From positions 103,501 to 167,500 of the forward strand of contig NC_022571.1 of NCBI RefSeq assembly GCF_000473995.1: a stretch of DNA of 64,000 nt, read 5' to 3'. The notes beneath the pieces were generated by a model. That model was given only the letters and a program-made list of their open reading frames with translations. It was not told the origin of the DNA and did no database searches. The position numbers and the translations under genes were made by a program. This stretch comes from Clostridium saccharobutylicum DSM 13864 (lineage in GTDB: Bacteria > Bacillota > Clostridia > Clostridiales > Clostridiaceae). Shown here one piece after another: positions 9,709 through 18,847 of the stretch. How positions within the stretch are numbered: position 1 is the stretch's first letter; each line of letters begins with the position of its first letter.

Positions 9709-11694
9709 TTAAGAAACTTTATTAAAGCAGTATAAAGAACCACTTTGACTTCCTGGACCACCTTTTTGATTTTGATTACTAGAGCTTCCGCCATATTCTG
9801 ATGGGGCTATAAGTGTGGCATTTTCTTTTACGTAAGATGTTAACTCAGAGTTTCCACCCATACCACCATCACCAGAAACAAGGAAATATGTTATTTTGCC
9901 TTCACTTACATACTCTTTAAGCTTGTCGACAGTAAGAGAATTATCAGAACCTAGAAATCCACCATATGCGTAAGCAGGTAAACCAGTATCCATAATAAAT
10001 TGAGCTACATCATCGGCTCTTGATGAAACAACTAAGAAACTACCTTCTTTATAGTTGTTTACAAGGTATTGCTCAAGATTAGAAGATTTATTATTTTCTG
10101 ATAAACTACCGCTTTGAGGCATACCTTTACCAGATTGAGAAGCAAGTTCTGGCCCAGCATATGGCATTGTTGAATTTGGCACATACATAACAGGCGTTAA
10201 TGCCCAATAAAATGGTGCAGCACCCATTGAAATTAACATAAAGGCTCCAATTATAAGTGTTATTAATTTCTTTGGTCTTATATAATTTAAAATCATTAAT
10301 GCAAGTGATATAACACCTGCTACTGCAATAATAGGAACAAGCCATGATTTTAATTGAGAGTAAGTCCATACATATTTAATTTCAATTCCAATAGTTGTTA
10401 TAAGAGATATAGGAAGTATAAATTGTTTTATACCATTTTTATTTTTGAATTCTTCAAACATTTTTACAAGTCCAATACCACATAGTGCAGCAATTGCAGG
10501 TCCAAACATACATAAGTAGTATCTGTGATAGAATCCAGCAAAGCTAAAGAATGTAAACATTGTTCCAAGCCATAAAGTCCAGAATGTAAGCATGCTTTGT
10601 TTTACTGTAAGGTCACGCATGTTAAACTTACGTATAAATATTAAGATAGAAAATGCAGCAAAAGTTAATAACCATGAAGCTTGGCCGTAAAGGTTACTAG
10701 TCCAAAGTCTTACAATTGAAGCAGTACCAATTTCACCACTTCCCATTCCGCCACCTTGAGGCCTGCCTTGTTGACCATCGCCTTGAGGTCCATCTTGTTG
10801 GACGTCATCTTGAGGTCTGCCTTGTTGACCATCACCTTGATGTCCACCTTGTTGACCTCCGCCTTGACTTTGTCCATAAATTCTTTCTAGACCATTGTGC
10901 CCTACTATAAGTTCCATTACAGTATTGTTAGTTGAGCTATCTACATAAGGTCTGCTATCAGAAGGATATAAATCAACAGCAAATACCCATGCAAAGGAAA
11001 TAACTAATACTATAACCATAGTAATTATTCCATTAATAAATTTTTTTACTAGCTTTTCTTTTGCAAACATCAAATATACAAGAGCAAATGCAGGAAGTAC
11101 TGTATAAGCTTGAAGCATTTTTATGTTAAAACCTAAACCAATAAGTGCTCCTGCAATAAATAAGTCACGTTTTTTACCATTCTCGATAGATTTAAATAAA
11201 AACCATGCAGCAATTAAAAGTACAAATATTAATTGCATGTCAATTGTATTATTACGAGAAGCAACTACAACAGAAGGAGTAAATGAGAATATAAATGCAG
11301 AAATTAATCCAGATGGACGTCCGAAGTATTTTGATACCAATATGTATACCATAATGCAAGAACCAGTTCCTGCTAATGCTTGAGGCAGTAACATCGCCCA
11401 ACCGTGATAACCAAATATTAAAACAGATATAGCCTGCATCCAAAATCCAACAGGAGGTTTATCTATAGATACCATACCAGATGGATCAAAAGATAAAAAG
11501 AAGAAATTCTTAAAGCTTTGAGTCATACTTTTTATAGCGGCAGCATAATATTCATTACCGTATCCGTATTTAGATATAGCGTAAAAATTGAAGAAAAATG
11601 ATAGCATAGCTATAAAAGTTAAAGTTATTATATGCCAGTTTTTGTTGATGAATAATAAGAATTTATTATCATTATTCGAAATTTCATGTTTCAT
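9709..11694 (-). CDS. ArnT/PMT-family membrane glycosyltransferase
   Basis: GT-C-type integral membrane transferase (YkcB/ArnT-like) expected to take a sugar from a polyprenyl-phosphate carrier and add it to an extracellular acceptor. About 11-13 hydrophobic spans are visible. The first outer loop has the typical acidic, lysine-containing segment (SFDPSGMVSIDKPP) of the active site. A hydrophilic loop carries four 9-residue Gln/Gly repeats, and a C-terminal extracellular domain follows the last span. The ATG at 11694 is preferred to 11718 because GGTGAT lies just before it. It heads a block with two GtrB enzymes, a natural lipid-linked donor source. Confidence 0.9.
   Translation of the reverse strand: MKHEISNNDNKFLLFINKNWHIITLTFIAMLSFFFNFYAISKYGYGNEYYAAAIKSMTQSFKNFFFLSFDPSGMVSIDKPPVGFWMQAISVLIFGYHGWAMLLPQALAGTGSCIMVYILVSKYFGRPSGLISAFIFSFTPSVVVASRNNTIDMQLIFVLLIAAWFLFKSIENGKKRDLFIAGALIGLGFNIKMLQAYTVLPAFALVYLMFAKEKLVKKFINGIITMVIVLVISFAWVFAVDLYPSDSRPYVDSSTNNTVMELIVGHNGLERIYGQSQGGGQQGGHQGDGQQGRPQDDVQQDGPQGDGQQGRPQGGGMGSGEIGTASIVRLWTSNLYGQASWLLTFAAFSILIFIRKFNMRDLTVKQSMLTFWTLWLGTMFTFFSFAGFYHRYYLCMFGPAIAALCGIGLVKMFEEFKNKNGIKQFILPISLITTIGIEIKYVWTYSQLKSWLVPIIAVAGVISLALMILNYIRPKKLITLIIGAFMLISMGAAPFYWALTPVMYVPNSTMPYAGPELASQSGKGMPQSGSLSENNKSSNLEQYLVNNYKEGSFLVVSSRADDVAQFIMDTGLPAYAYGGFLGSDNSLTVDKLKEYVSEGKITYFLVSGDGGMGGNSELTSYVKENATLIAPSEYGGSSSNQNQKGGPGSQSGSLYCFNKVS
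10756..10863. repeat. Four 27-bp tandem repeats inside the ArnT-like gene
   Basis: On the minus strand these encode GGGQQGGHQ, GDGQQGRPQ, DDVQQDGPQ and GDGQQGRPQ. Units 2 and 4 encode the same peptide, suggesting a 54-bp higher-order unit. Unit number changes keep the frame, so the loop can vary in length. Confidence 0.85.
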
Positions 11695-12098
11695 AAAATC
11701 ACCATGTATAATGTTCATATAGCAAAGTCATTATACTTTTCCTTTCTTGTTAAAGTAGTTAATAGAAAAGAGAAACTTAATTATTATTCCCTGTTCTTTA
11801 AAAACTATTTTATTTCAGAAATCTGAATATAAGCTTAATGAATTTTAAGATTATTAATTAATCTTTAAGCAAGGAACAATCAAAAAGTAATCTTGGCATT
11901 TTGGAATTGCTATTTTTTCATGTGCTTGACAAGAAAATCTACTTCGCAGATTATGTGTTTCTACTACTTTCAAAAGTTAGCTACAGATTTAACTGCCGTA
12001 TAATTTACTAAAGAATTAAAAAAAGAGCATCTATAAAAGATACTCTTTATGGGTGCGAAATAACAAACTTAATTAAGGTGATTAGATAAAACAAAATA
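11695..12098. other. Gene-free gap between the ArnT-like gene and lysR
   Basis: About 400 bases without a credible gene. It holds the lysR terminator near its right end and a 14-bp palindrome at 11814-11827 (TTCAGAAATCTGAA) upstream of the glycosyltransferase block, which could be an operator. No clear promoter could be assigned. Confidence 0.5.
12022..12048 (-). terminator. Terminator after lysR
   Basis: An 11-bp stem with one mismatch (12022-12032 with 12038-12048) is followed on the minus strand by a run of T. Confidence 0.65.
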
Positions 12099-12968
12099 TT
12101 AAATAATGTCATTAAATTGTTTTAAAATAAAATCAATAAAATATCTGCTTGCAATTGGTAATGTCTTTTTATCTTTAAAGGCTATACCGATGGTACGAAC
12201 AATAGGTGGGTATATTTTTTTCTTTACAATGTTATAATTCATTTTATTTAATATCGATTCTGGTAAAATAGCAATTCCCAAGCCCTTTTCTACCATGGAC
12301 ATAATTGTATAATCATCATAAACAGTATATTGTATATTTGGATGTAGATCATTTTGTCCAAAAAATTTTAATGGTACACTTAACTGTCCCTCATCTAAAA
12401 GAATAAAAGGTTCCTGTGACAGTTCCGTTAAAGTTAATTTTTTATGATTAGTCAGTTCATGATTATAAGGTAAAACAGCTAGCATTTCATCTCGTTTTAA
12501 AGGAATTATGTGTAGATTAGTAACTGCATCAGGATTAACAAAGCCGAAATCGACACTACCTTCTTTAATTAACTTGGCAATGCTTGTATATTGTCCTTGC
12601 TGAAGTTCAAATTTTACTGATGGATATAATTCTTTAAAGTTTTTTATTAAGTCAGGAAGCCAGCTTGAAGAAACACTTGAAAAAGTTCCAATACGTACAA
12701 TACCACCTTGAAGCCCTTGCATTTCTTTACTTTTTTCCATAAGTTCTCTATATGAATTATATAGTTTTCTAATATAAGGTAGAAATTCTTCTCCATCAGG
12801 GGTAAGGGTGATTCCTTTTCGAGAGCGGAGAATAAGTGTAGTAGAAAGTTCTTCTTCTAATGAGCGTACCATCTGGCTTATTGCTGATTGAGTATATCCA
12901 AGTTCTTCTGCTGCTTTTGTAAAGCTACCAATTTCAATTATTTTAATAAATGCATAATACTGATTCAT
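12099..12968 (-). CDS. LysR-family transcriptional regulator
   Basis: 289-residue regulator with an N-terminal winged helix-turn-helix (residues about 1-60, containing SFTKAAEELGYTQSAISQ) and a periplasmic-binding-like effector domain. The start at 12968 (MNQYYAF...) has AAGGAG 7 bases upstream; an in-frame ATG at 13139 would add 57 residues not found in the family. It is transcribed divergently from the cysteine desulfidase-like gene at 13207, the classic arrangement for a LysR protein controlling its neighbour, so a sulfur amino-acid signal is a reasonable guess. Confidence 0.92.
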   Translation of the reverse strand: MNQYYAFIKIIEIGSFTKAAEELGYTQSAISQMVRSLEEELSTTLILRSRKGITLTPDGEEFLPYIRKLYNSYRELMEKSKEMQGLQGGIVRIGTFSSVSSSWLPDLIKNFKELYPSVKFELQQGQYTSIAKLIKEGSVDFGFVNPDAVTNLHIIPLKRDEMLAVLPYNHELTNHKKLTLTELSQEPFILLDEGQLSVPLKFFGQNDLHPNIQYTVYDDYTIMSMVEKGLGIAILPESILNKMNYNIVKKKIYPPIVRTIGIAFKDKKTLPIASRYFIDFILKQFNDII

Positions 12969-13155
12969 TAAATACTCCTTTACATTAGTAAATCTAATAT
13001 AAACATTATAATTATTTGTTTTATTAATGTAAATGTAAATGATAGAATATAAACAAAGTTTTGCAAGAGATATAAAAATTTGATTTACGTTATGATTTTG
13101 ATAATAATTAAGTTTATTTTGTTCAGTTAATAAAAGCAATATTTAAAAATATTTT

Positions 13156-13189
13156 AGGCACATGAACTTGTTATTTTTTGATTGTGCCT
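13156..13189. repeat. Palindromic repeat, short form (copy a)
   Basis: AGGCACA and TGTGCCT arms (13156-13162, 13083-type partner at 13183-13189) enclose CTTGTTATTTTTTG. It is nearly identical to the element at 25279-25312. It lies in the divergent lysR/desulfidase promoter region, just before the GTG start. Confidence 0.75.
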
Positions 13190-13206
13190 TAGATGGGGGT
13201 TAGAAA

Positions 13207-14481
13207 GTGGAAAAAAGTGATTTAAGGTATAAGAATTATGTTCAGATTTTAAAAGAAGAATTAGTTCCAGCTATGGGATGTACAGAACCAATTGCAGTTG
13301 CATATGCGTCAGCAAAAGCGAGAGAAGTATTAGGTAAGATGCCTGAAAAAGTCGTTGTAGAAGTCAGTGGAAATATTATTAAGAATGTTAAAAGTGTAAT
13401 AGTTCCAAATACAAATAATTTAAAAGGAATAGAAGCAGCAGCTGCAGCTGGTATTGTAGCAGGGAAATCAGAAAAGAAATTAGAGGCTATATCAGAAGTA
13501 ACGGAAGAAGAAAAGCAAAAGATGAAAGAATTAATGGTTAATTGTCCAATAAAAGTTGTTCCAGCAGATACAAATTTTATATTTTACATACAGATAAATC
13601 TATTTTATAAAGAATCAGTTGTAAAAGTAAGAATTGCAAATTATCATACTAATATTGTTCTTATTGAAAAGGATGGAGAAATACTTTATCAAAAAGAAGC
13701 AGAAGTATGTAAGGAAGAAGGACTTAGCGATAAAAAATTATTAAATATAGAAGATATTATTGATTTTGCAAATTCTGTAGATATTGAAGATATAAAAGAT
13801 GTTATAGGAAAACAAATTGAATATAACTCAAGAATTGCAGAAGAGGGATTGAAAAATAATTATGGTGCTAATATAGGAAGCGTTTTAATTTCAACATATG
13901 GTGAAGATATTAAAACAAGAGCAAAAGCTAAAGCAGCAGCAGGATCAGACGCTAGAATGAATGGATGTGAATTACCAGTTATTATTCTTTCTGGTAGTGG
14001 AAATCAAGGAATGACAGCTTCGCTTCCGGTTATTGAATATGCTAAAGAATTAAATGTATCAAAAGAGAAGCTTTATAGAGCTGTAGCTCTTTCAGATTTA
14101 GTTACAATACATCAAAAGACTGGAATAGGAAGACTTTCTGCATATTGTGGTGCTATTAGTGCAGGTGCTGGAAGTGGAGCTGGAATAGCGTATCTTCATG
14201 GTGGAGGATACAAAGAGATTTCACATACAATTGTTAATGCATTATCTATAGTTTCAGGAATTGTTTGCGATGGAGCAAAAGCATCTTGTGCAGCTAAAAT
14301 TGCAGCAGGAGTAGATGCAGGAATTTTAGGATATAACATGTATAAAAACGGGCAACAATTTAAAGATGGTGATGGTATTGTCAAAAAAGGTGTTGAAGCT
14401 ACTATATGCAATGTAGGGAAACTTGCAAGAGAAGGAATGAGGGAAACTGATAAGGAAATTATAAAAATTATGATAGACTAA
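13207..14481 (+). CDS. L-cysteine desulfidase/serine dehydratase-like protein (UPF0597, CyuA/YhaM-type)
   Basis: 424-residue protein of the UPF0597 family, whose characterised members (CyuA/YhaM, archaeal L-cysteine desulfidase) use an iron-sulfur cluster to split cysteine into pyruvate, ammonia and sulfide. The conserved MGCTEP motif has C25. Further cysteines sit in the AYCGAISAGAGSG and IVCDGAKASCAAK segments, suitable as cluster ligands. The start is GTG at 13207 with GGGGG upstream; no better ATG exists. Divergent lysR suggests inducible control. An IS256 element has inserted 58 bp behind the stop, before the probable native terminator. The exact substrate is inferred. Confidence 0.85.
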   Translation: MEKSDLRYKNYVQILKEELVPAMGCTEPIAVAYASAKAREVLGKMPEKVVVEVSGNIIKNVKSVIVPNTNNLKGIEAAAAAGIVAGKSEKKLEAISEVTEEEKQKMKELMVNCPIKVVPADTNFIFYIQINLFYKESVVKVRIANYHTNIVLIEKDGEILYQKEAEVCKEEGLSDKKLLNIEDIIDFANSVDIEDIKDVIGKQIEYNSRIAEEGLKNNYGANIGSVLISTYGEDIKTRAKAKAAAGSDARMNGCELPVIILSGSGNQGMTASLPVIEYAKELNVSKEKLYRAVALSDLVTIHQKTGIGRLSAYCGAISAGAGSGAGIAYLHGGGYKEISHTIVNALSIVSGIVCDGAKASCAAKIAAGVDAGILGYNMYKNGQQFKDGDGIVKKGVEATICNVGKLAREGMRETDKEIIKIMID

Positions 14482-14531
14482 TAAAAGGATAAGGCACATA
14501 AAAGAAAATAATCATGATGGATAGATATGTT

Positions 14532-14539
14532 ATTTTCTG
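14532..14539. repeat. Target-site duplication, left copy
   Basis: TATTTTCT directly before the left inverted repeat of the IS256 element, identical to 16063-16070. Confidence 0.9.
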
Positions 14540-14580
14540 GGACTCTAGATAATTTTGTGTTATTAGTATATTTGTTATTT

Positions 14581-14622
14581 AAATATTACTGGAAATTTTA
14601 TGGTCCAGTAATATTTTTTTAT
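14581..14622 (+). terminator. Terminator inside the left end of the IS
   Basis: A perfect 13-bp stem (14581-14593 with 14604-14616) and a run of T on the plus strand. It would stop read-through from the upstream desulfidase gene into DNA antisense to the transposase. Confidence 0.8.
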
Positions 14623-14716
14623 TTTTAGTAAATGTTAAAAATATGTTTTATATCCATTTATAGTATTAGTGAAAAATCAGATATTATACATAAAGTTTAG
14701 CAAAAAGTACAAGCTA

Positions 14717-15955
14717 TTAAGCTAATTCATCATTTAATTGTTCTTCAAATACTATTGATAATTCTGCTAAAGTACGACCCCAATTTGGTGTTGGTTGAGT
14801 CCACTTTTCTATAATTTCCATAGTAGCTAGATAAACACATTTACTTAAAGATTCATCGGTTGGAAATACAGTTCTTGATTTAGTATACTTACGTATTTGT
14901 CTGTTAAATCCTTCAAGCGTATTAGTTGTATATATCATTTTTCTTATTTCAGGAGAGAAAGTGAAGAATGTTGATAGGTGACTCCAATTGTTATACCACG
15001 AATCTATTACAATAGCATATTTATCTCCCCACTTATCCTTTAAATTATCGAGCTGCGCTAGCGCAAGTTCCTCAGTTGAAGCCTTATAAACACATTTTAA
15101 ATCTTTAATAAATTCTTTCTTATCTTTTGATGCTATATACTTAACTGAGTTTCTTATTTGGTGAACAATACATGTTTGAATGTTAACTGATGGAAATACA
15201 GTTTTAATGGCTTCTGGTAACCCCTTTAATCCGTCCATACATGCTATAAGGATTTCTCGTACGCCTCTATTTTTAAGATCAGTGCATATCTTTAACCAAA
15301 ACTTAGCACCCTCAGCTTCATCTACCCAACTTCCTAAAATTTCTTTGTATCCTTGCATGTTGTATCCTAAGCATATATAAACAGCTTTATTCATAATCTT
15401 TCCATTGCTTCGCACCTTGAAATACATAGCATCCAAATACACTATTGGATAAACTTTATCTAGTGATCTATTTTGCCACTCAACAGCACTTTCCATAACT
15501 TTATCTGTAATTCTAGATACCATAGAAGGTGATATTGTTATTCCATATAAGTCCTCTATTTCTGCTTGAATATCACTTGTGGTCATTCCTTTTGCGTAAA
15601 GAGAAATCACCTTTTTATCTAATTCTGTACACACAGTTTCGTATTTCTTTATAATTTGTGGCTCAAATTCAGCATTCCTATCTCTTGGTACGTCTAAATC
15701 GACGTCACCGAAGGAACTTCTAAGATTTTTGGTACTATATCCATTTCGATAATTCTTTTTTGTAGAATCATTAGTTTCTGCTCTTTGATATTTATTTCTT
15801 CCAAGGTGTTCTTCCATTTCACCTTCTAAAATATTTTCTAACACATCTTTAACTAATCTTTGAATTAAACCATTTTTACCCATGACATCATCGATAGTCT
15901 TACATTTCTTTACCTCAGCTTTGTAATCAAAGTCATCATCAATTGGTTTTGACAT
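14717..15955 (-). CDS. IS256-family (mutator type) transposase
   Basis: 412-residue DDE transposase. The catalytic triad fits D175 (YLDAMYFKV), D241 (ACMDGLKG) and E348 (TTNTLEGFNRQIRK), with spacing like IS256 itself. The N-terminal helical DNA-binding region and the LDKKVISLYAKGMTT segment are intact. AGGAGGAAT lies before the ATG. No frameshift or stop is seen, so it should be functional. It is the only gene of the element. Confidence 0.96.
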   Translation of the reverse strand: MSKPIDDDFDYKAEVKKCKTIDDVMGKNGLIQRLVKDVLENILEGEMEEHLGRNKYQRAETNDSTKKNYRNGYSTKNLRSSFGDVDLDVPRDRNAEFEPQIIKKYETVCTELDKKVISLYAKGMTTSDIQAEIEDLYGITISPSMVSRITDKVMESAVEWQNRSLDKVYPIVYLDAMYFKVRSNGKIMNKAVYICLGYNMQGYKEILGSWVDEAEGAKFWLKICTDLKNRGVREILIACMDGLKGLPEAIKTVFPSVNIQTCIVHQIRNSVKYIASKDKKEFIKDLKCVYKASTEELALAQLDNLKDKWGDKYAIVIDSWYNNWSHLSTFFTFSPEIRKMIYTTNTLEGFNRQIRKYTKSRTVFPTDESLSKCVYLATMEIIEKWTQPTPNWGRTLAELSIVFEEQLNDELA

Positions 15956-16062
15956 ACATATTCCTCCTTTATTCTTTATGTATATTATTCCAAAACTACC
16001 AACTGATTATGTAAAAAAACAGTAGATAGTTTTGTTTTTTACACAAAACTATCTACTGTCCC

Positions 16063-16070
16063 TATTTTCT
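16063..16070. repeat. Target-site duplication, right copy
   Basis: TATTTTCT directly after the right inverted repeat, identical to 14532-14539. Confidence 0.9.
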
Positions 16071-16103
16071 TTCATATGTCTAAATATAAGTTATAAAAAT
16101 ATT

Positions 16104-16134
16104 AAGTATTCACTTTTAAAGTGAATGCTTTTTT
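16104..16134 (+). terminator. Probable original terminator of the desulfidase gene, now beyond the IS
   Basis: A 12-13-bp hairpin (arms from 16104 and up to 16130, one G-U pair, tiny loop) is followed by TTTTTT on the plus strand. With the IS removed it would lie about 90 bases behind the desulfidase stop codon. Confidence 0.6.
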
Positions 16135-16202
16135 ACATATATAATTTTATATAGATAAATGCATATAGTTAATTTATTATTTTTATTAATTTTCTTAACA
16201 TA

Positions 16203-16237
16203 AAAAAGAGAAGTAAAATAATTTTACTTCTCTTTTT
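16203..16237. terminator. Terminator after asnS, bidirectional
   Basis: A perfect 16-bp stem (16203-16218 with 16222-16237) with A and T runs at the ends and a 3-base loop. It serves asnS on the minus strand. Confidence 0.85.
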
Positions 16238-16328
16238 ACCCATTATAGAATAATATCATAAAAAATTAATAACATGAAAATAATACTATAACACGGTTTA
16301 ATGTATATTAAACATTAATATTTAATGT

Positions 16329-17723
16329 TTAGAATTCGCTTGTTCCTGGAGTTCTAGGGAATGGTATTACGTCTCTGATGTTTGTCATACCAGTAATGTA
16401 CATGATTAATCTTTCAAAACCTAAACCAAAACCTGCATGTTTAGTTTCTCCATATTTTCTTAATTCTAAGTACCACCAGTAATCTTCTTCATTAAGACCT
16501 AATTCATTCATTCTATTTTTTAATACATCAATTCTTTCTTCTCTTTGACTACCACCAATTATTTCGCCTATTCCTGGTACTAAAAGGTCAGTAGCTGCAA
16601 CAGTCTTGTTATCATCGTTCATTCTCATATAGAATGCTTTGATATCTTTAGGATAATCTGTTACAAAAAGAGGTTTATTAAAGTGTTCTTCAGTAAGATA
16701 TCTTTCATGTTCTGTTTGTAGATCAATGCCCCAAGATACAGGATAATCAAATTCTTTTCCACATTTTTGTAGTATTTCAACAGCTTCTGTGTAAGTAACT
16801 CTAGCAAAATCTGATGAAATTACATGATTTAATCTTTCTAATAATCCTTTATCAACAAATTGATTAAAGAATTCTAATTCTTCAGGACAATGTTCTATAA
16901 CATAATTGATAACATATTTAAGCATGCTTTCAGCAAGTTCCATATCATCTTGTAAATCTGCAAAAGCAATTTCAGGTTCTATCATCCAGAATTCAGCTGC
17001 ATGTCTAGTAGTATTAGAATTTTCAGCTCTGAATGTTGGTCCAAATGTATATATATTTCTGAAAGCCAATGCAAAGCATTCAGCATTTAATTGTCCAGAA
17101 ACAGTAAGATTAGTTTCTTTTCCAAAGAAGTCTTTAGTAAAATCTACGTCGCCATCTTTAGTTAACTCAGGAGTTTTAGGATCAAGAGTTGTTAATCTAA
17201 ACATTTCTCCAGCACCTTCACAGTCACTACCAGTTATTATTGGAGTATGTGTGTATACGAAGTCTTGATCTTGGAAAAATTTGTGAATTGCATAAGCTGC
17301 AACTGAACGAACTCTAAAAGTTGCTGAGAAAGCATTACTTCTAGGTCTTAAGTGAGCTATTGTTCTTAAATATTCAAATGTATGTCTTTTCTTTTGAAGA
17401 GGATAATCAGAATTTGACATTCCTTCAATTATAACTTCTTTTGCTTGAATTTCAAATGGTTGCTTTGAGTCTGGAGTAGCAACTAGTGTACCTATAACTG
17501 AAATTGAAGAACTTATAGGTAATTTTGCTACTTCCTTGAAATTTTCTAATTTTTCATCAATAACTACTTGAATATTTTTAAAGAAAGAGCCATCATTAAC
17601 TTCTATAAATCCAAAAGCATTAGAAGCTCTTAGTGTTCTAATCCAACCAGATATTGTTACTTCCTTTGATAAGAAATCATCAGTATTTCTGTAAAGGGTT
17701 CTAATTAAGTTTGATTTTGCCAT
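16329..17723 (-). CDS. asnS: Asparaginyl-tRNA synthetase
   Basis: Class IIb synthetase that charges tRNA-Asn. The N-terminal OB-fold anticodon-binding domain (about 1-110; [13 protein letters not shown]) is followed by the class II catalytic core with motif 2 ([19 protein letters not shown]) and motif 3 near the C-terminus ([15 protein letters not shown]). Length 464 is standard. The start has a GGAGGT site. No T-box leader was found in the 280 bases upstream, unlike glyS further on. Three tRNA-Asn genes occur in the same window at 59 kb. Confidence 0.96.
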   Translation of the reverse strand: MAKSNLIRTLYRNTDDFLSKEVTISGWIRTLRASNAFGFIEVNDGSFFKNIQVVIDEKLENFKEVAKLPISSSISVIGTLVATPDSKQPFEIQAKEVIIEGMSNSDYPLQKKRHTFEYLRTIAHLRPRSNAFSATFRVRSVAAYAIHKFFQDQDFVYTHTPIITGSDCEGAGEMFRLTTLDPKTPELTKDGDVDFTKDFFGKETNLTVSGQLNAECFALAFRNIYTFGPTFRAENSNTTRHAAEFWMIEPEIAFADLQDDMELAESMLKYVINYVIEHCPEELEFFNQFVDKGLLERLNHVISSDFARVTYTEAVEILQKCGKEFDYPVSWGIDLQTEHERYLTEEHFNKPLFVTDYPKDIKAFYMRMNDDNKTVAATDLLVPGIGEIIGGSQREERIDVLKNRMNELGLNEEDYWWYLELRKYGETKHAGFGLGFERLIMYITGMTNIRDVIPFPRTPGTSEF

Positions 17724-18005
17724 TGTACATGACCTCCGTTTTTATAATTAATCATATAAAGCATGAAAAATTTAGAATAACATACAAAATTATCAAATAT
17801 TGAAATTTAATATATAAACTAAATAATATTAATATGTCTTTTAATTTGTAATATTGTAATGTATACTATTACGATTAATGCTAAATAGATTTTACAATAC
17901 TTTTTTAGTGAATGCAACTTAGTCATGTACAATGCAATCGTTTATAGATATATATTGTGCAGGACTAATAGTGTAGCTAATTTGATAATATTTTATATAT
18001 CTTGT

Positions 18006-18704
18006 CTACTCTGAGCCTGTTTGAAAACTGTCAATAAGTGGGCTGGGGAAATTTAACATAGTCATATCCTTAATAATTCTGTTAAACGAATAAGGAATTT
18101 CCTTTATTTGCACCTTCATACCATCTTTATTATTAATATTTAAAATACAATATGTGCTATTTGGTCTACCTATTTTAGGCTTACCTACACTTCCGCAATT
18201 TATATATATCTTACCGTTAAAGTCTTTTGTTGATGGTAGATGAGTGTGAGCACAAATAAGAACATCTTCATTAAGGGATTTCATTATTTCATTAGTGTTA
18301 TCTCCATTTTCAAAAAGATATTCATTAATTTTATTTGGACTTCCATGCACGAATAGAAAATTTCTATTACATATCTTTAAAGATAAGGTTGAAGGTAAAT
18401 TTTGAAGGTAGATTCTATTTTCTTCCCTTAGTTCATTGACTGTCCAAGGAAGAGAAAAACTATTAATAGGTGTTTCTCTTATGTAAGAGTACTCATTGTC
18501 AACAACTGAGCTGTCATAATTGCCTTTTATGCATAGAATATGTCTTCTTCTAATCATTGAAATTACTTCATTAGGATGAGGACCATATCCAACTAAATCT
18601 CCTAAGCAAATTATTGTATCAACTTTTTCATTATCAATATCTTCTAAAAGATTGATAAGAGCATATATATTAGCATGAATGTCTGAAATTACTGCTATTT
18701 TCAT
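18006..18704 (-). CDS. Metallophosphoesterase (YfcE/MJ0936-like)
   Basis: Calcineurin-like phosphoesterase of 232 residues. The metal-site motifs are in order: D8/H10 (SDIHAN), D36 (GDLVGYGP), the GNYDSS motif, FVHGSP, and AHTH (ICAHTHLP), followed by the YINCGSVGKP motif typical of YfcE-type phosphodiesterases. The start has GAGGAA upstream. It is single and divergent from the M24 peptidase gene. The substrate is unknown; a phosphodiester of small size is likely from the family. Confidence 0.88.
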   Translation of the reverse strand: MKIAVISDIHANIYALINLLEDIDNEKVDTIICLGDLVGYGPHPNEVISMIRRRHILCIKGNYDSSVVDNEYSYIRETPINSFSLPWTVNELREENRIYLQNLPSTLSLKICNRNFLFVHGSPNKINEYLFENGDNTNEIMKSLNEDVLICAHTHLPSTKDFNGKIYINCGSVGKPKIGRPNSTYCILNINNKDGMKVQIKEIPYSFNRIIKDMTMLNFPSPLIDSFQTGSE

Positions 18705-18847
18705 AAGTATTCCTCCTCAGATATTTATCATAGTATATTATACCTCCAATATATAATTAAGAATATTATTTTAAGTGGAAAAGTTATATAATATTCTTTA
18801 GGAACATTCGAATAAATAACAAGTAATCAGATATGGAGGTTACATAC

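Larger units (their letters stand above)
14540..16062 (-). mobile_element. Complete IS256-family insertion sequence, 1523 bp
   Basis: The ends are terminal inverted repeats: 14540-14561 begins GGGACTCTAGATAATTTTGT, and 16062 back to 16041 reads GGGACAGTAGATAGTTTTGT, 19 of 22 positions equal. Both are flanked by the same 8 bases, TATTTTCT, as expected for IS256-type transposition. The single gene is a full-length mutator-type transposase on the minus strand. A 17-bp perfect stem at 16019-16059 overlaps the right end and could shield the transposase from outside transcription; a plus-strand terminator lies inside the left end. Intact ends, target duplication and gene suggest a recent or active copy. 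Confidence 0.93.

Noticed and set aside
10716..10910. Plus-strand frame (MKQYQFHHFPFRHLEAC...) opposite the ArnT-like gene
   Set aside because: Antisense shadow of the Gln/Gly repeat; repetitive composition is explained by the real gene.
13139..13139. Far upstream ATG for the LysR gene
   Set aside because: It adds 57 AT-derived residues ahead of the normal HTH N-terminus; ATG 12968 has a proper AAGGAG site.
14685..15984. Inner inverted repeat TATACATAAAG (14685-14695 and 15974-15984) as IS ends
   Set aside because: The better ends are the 22-bp repeats at 14540 and 16062, which are flanked by an exact 8-bp target duplication.
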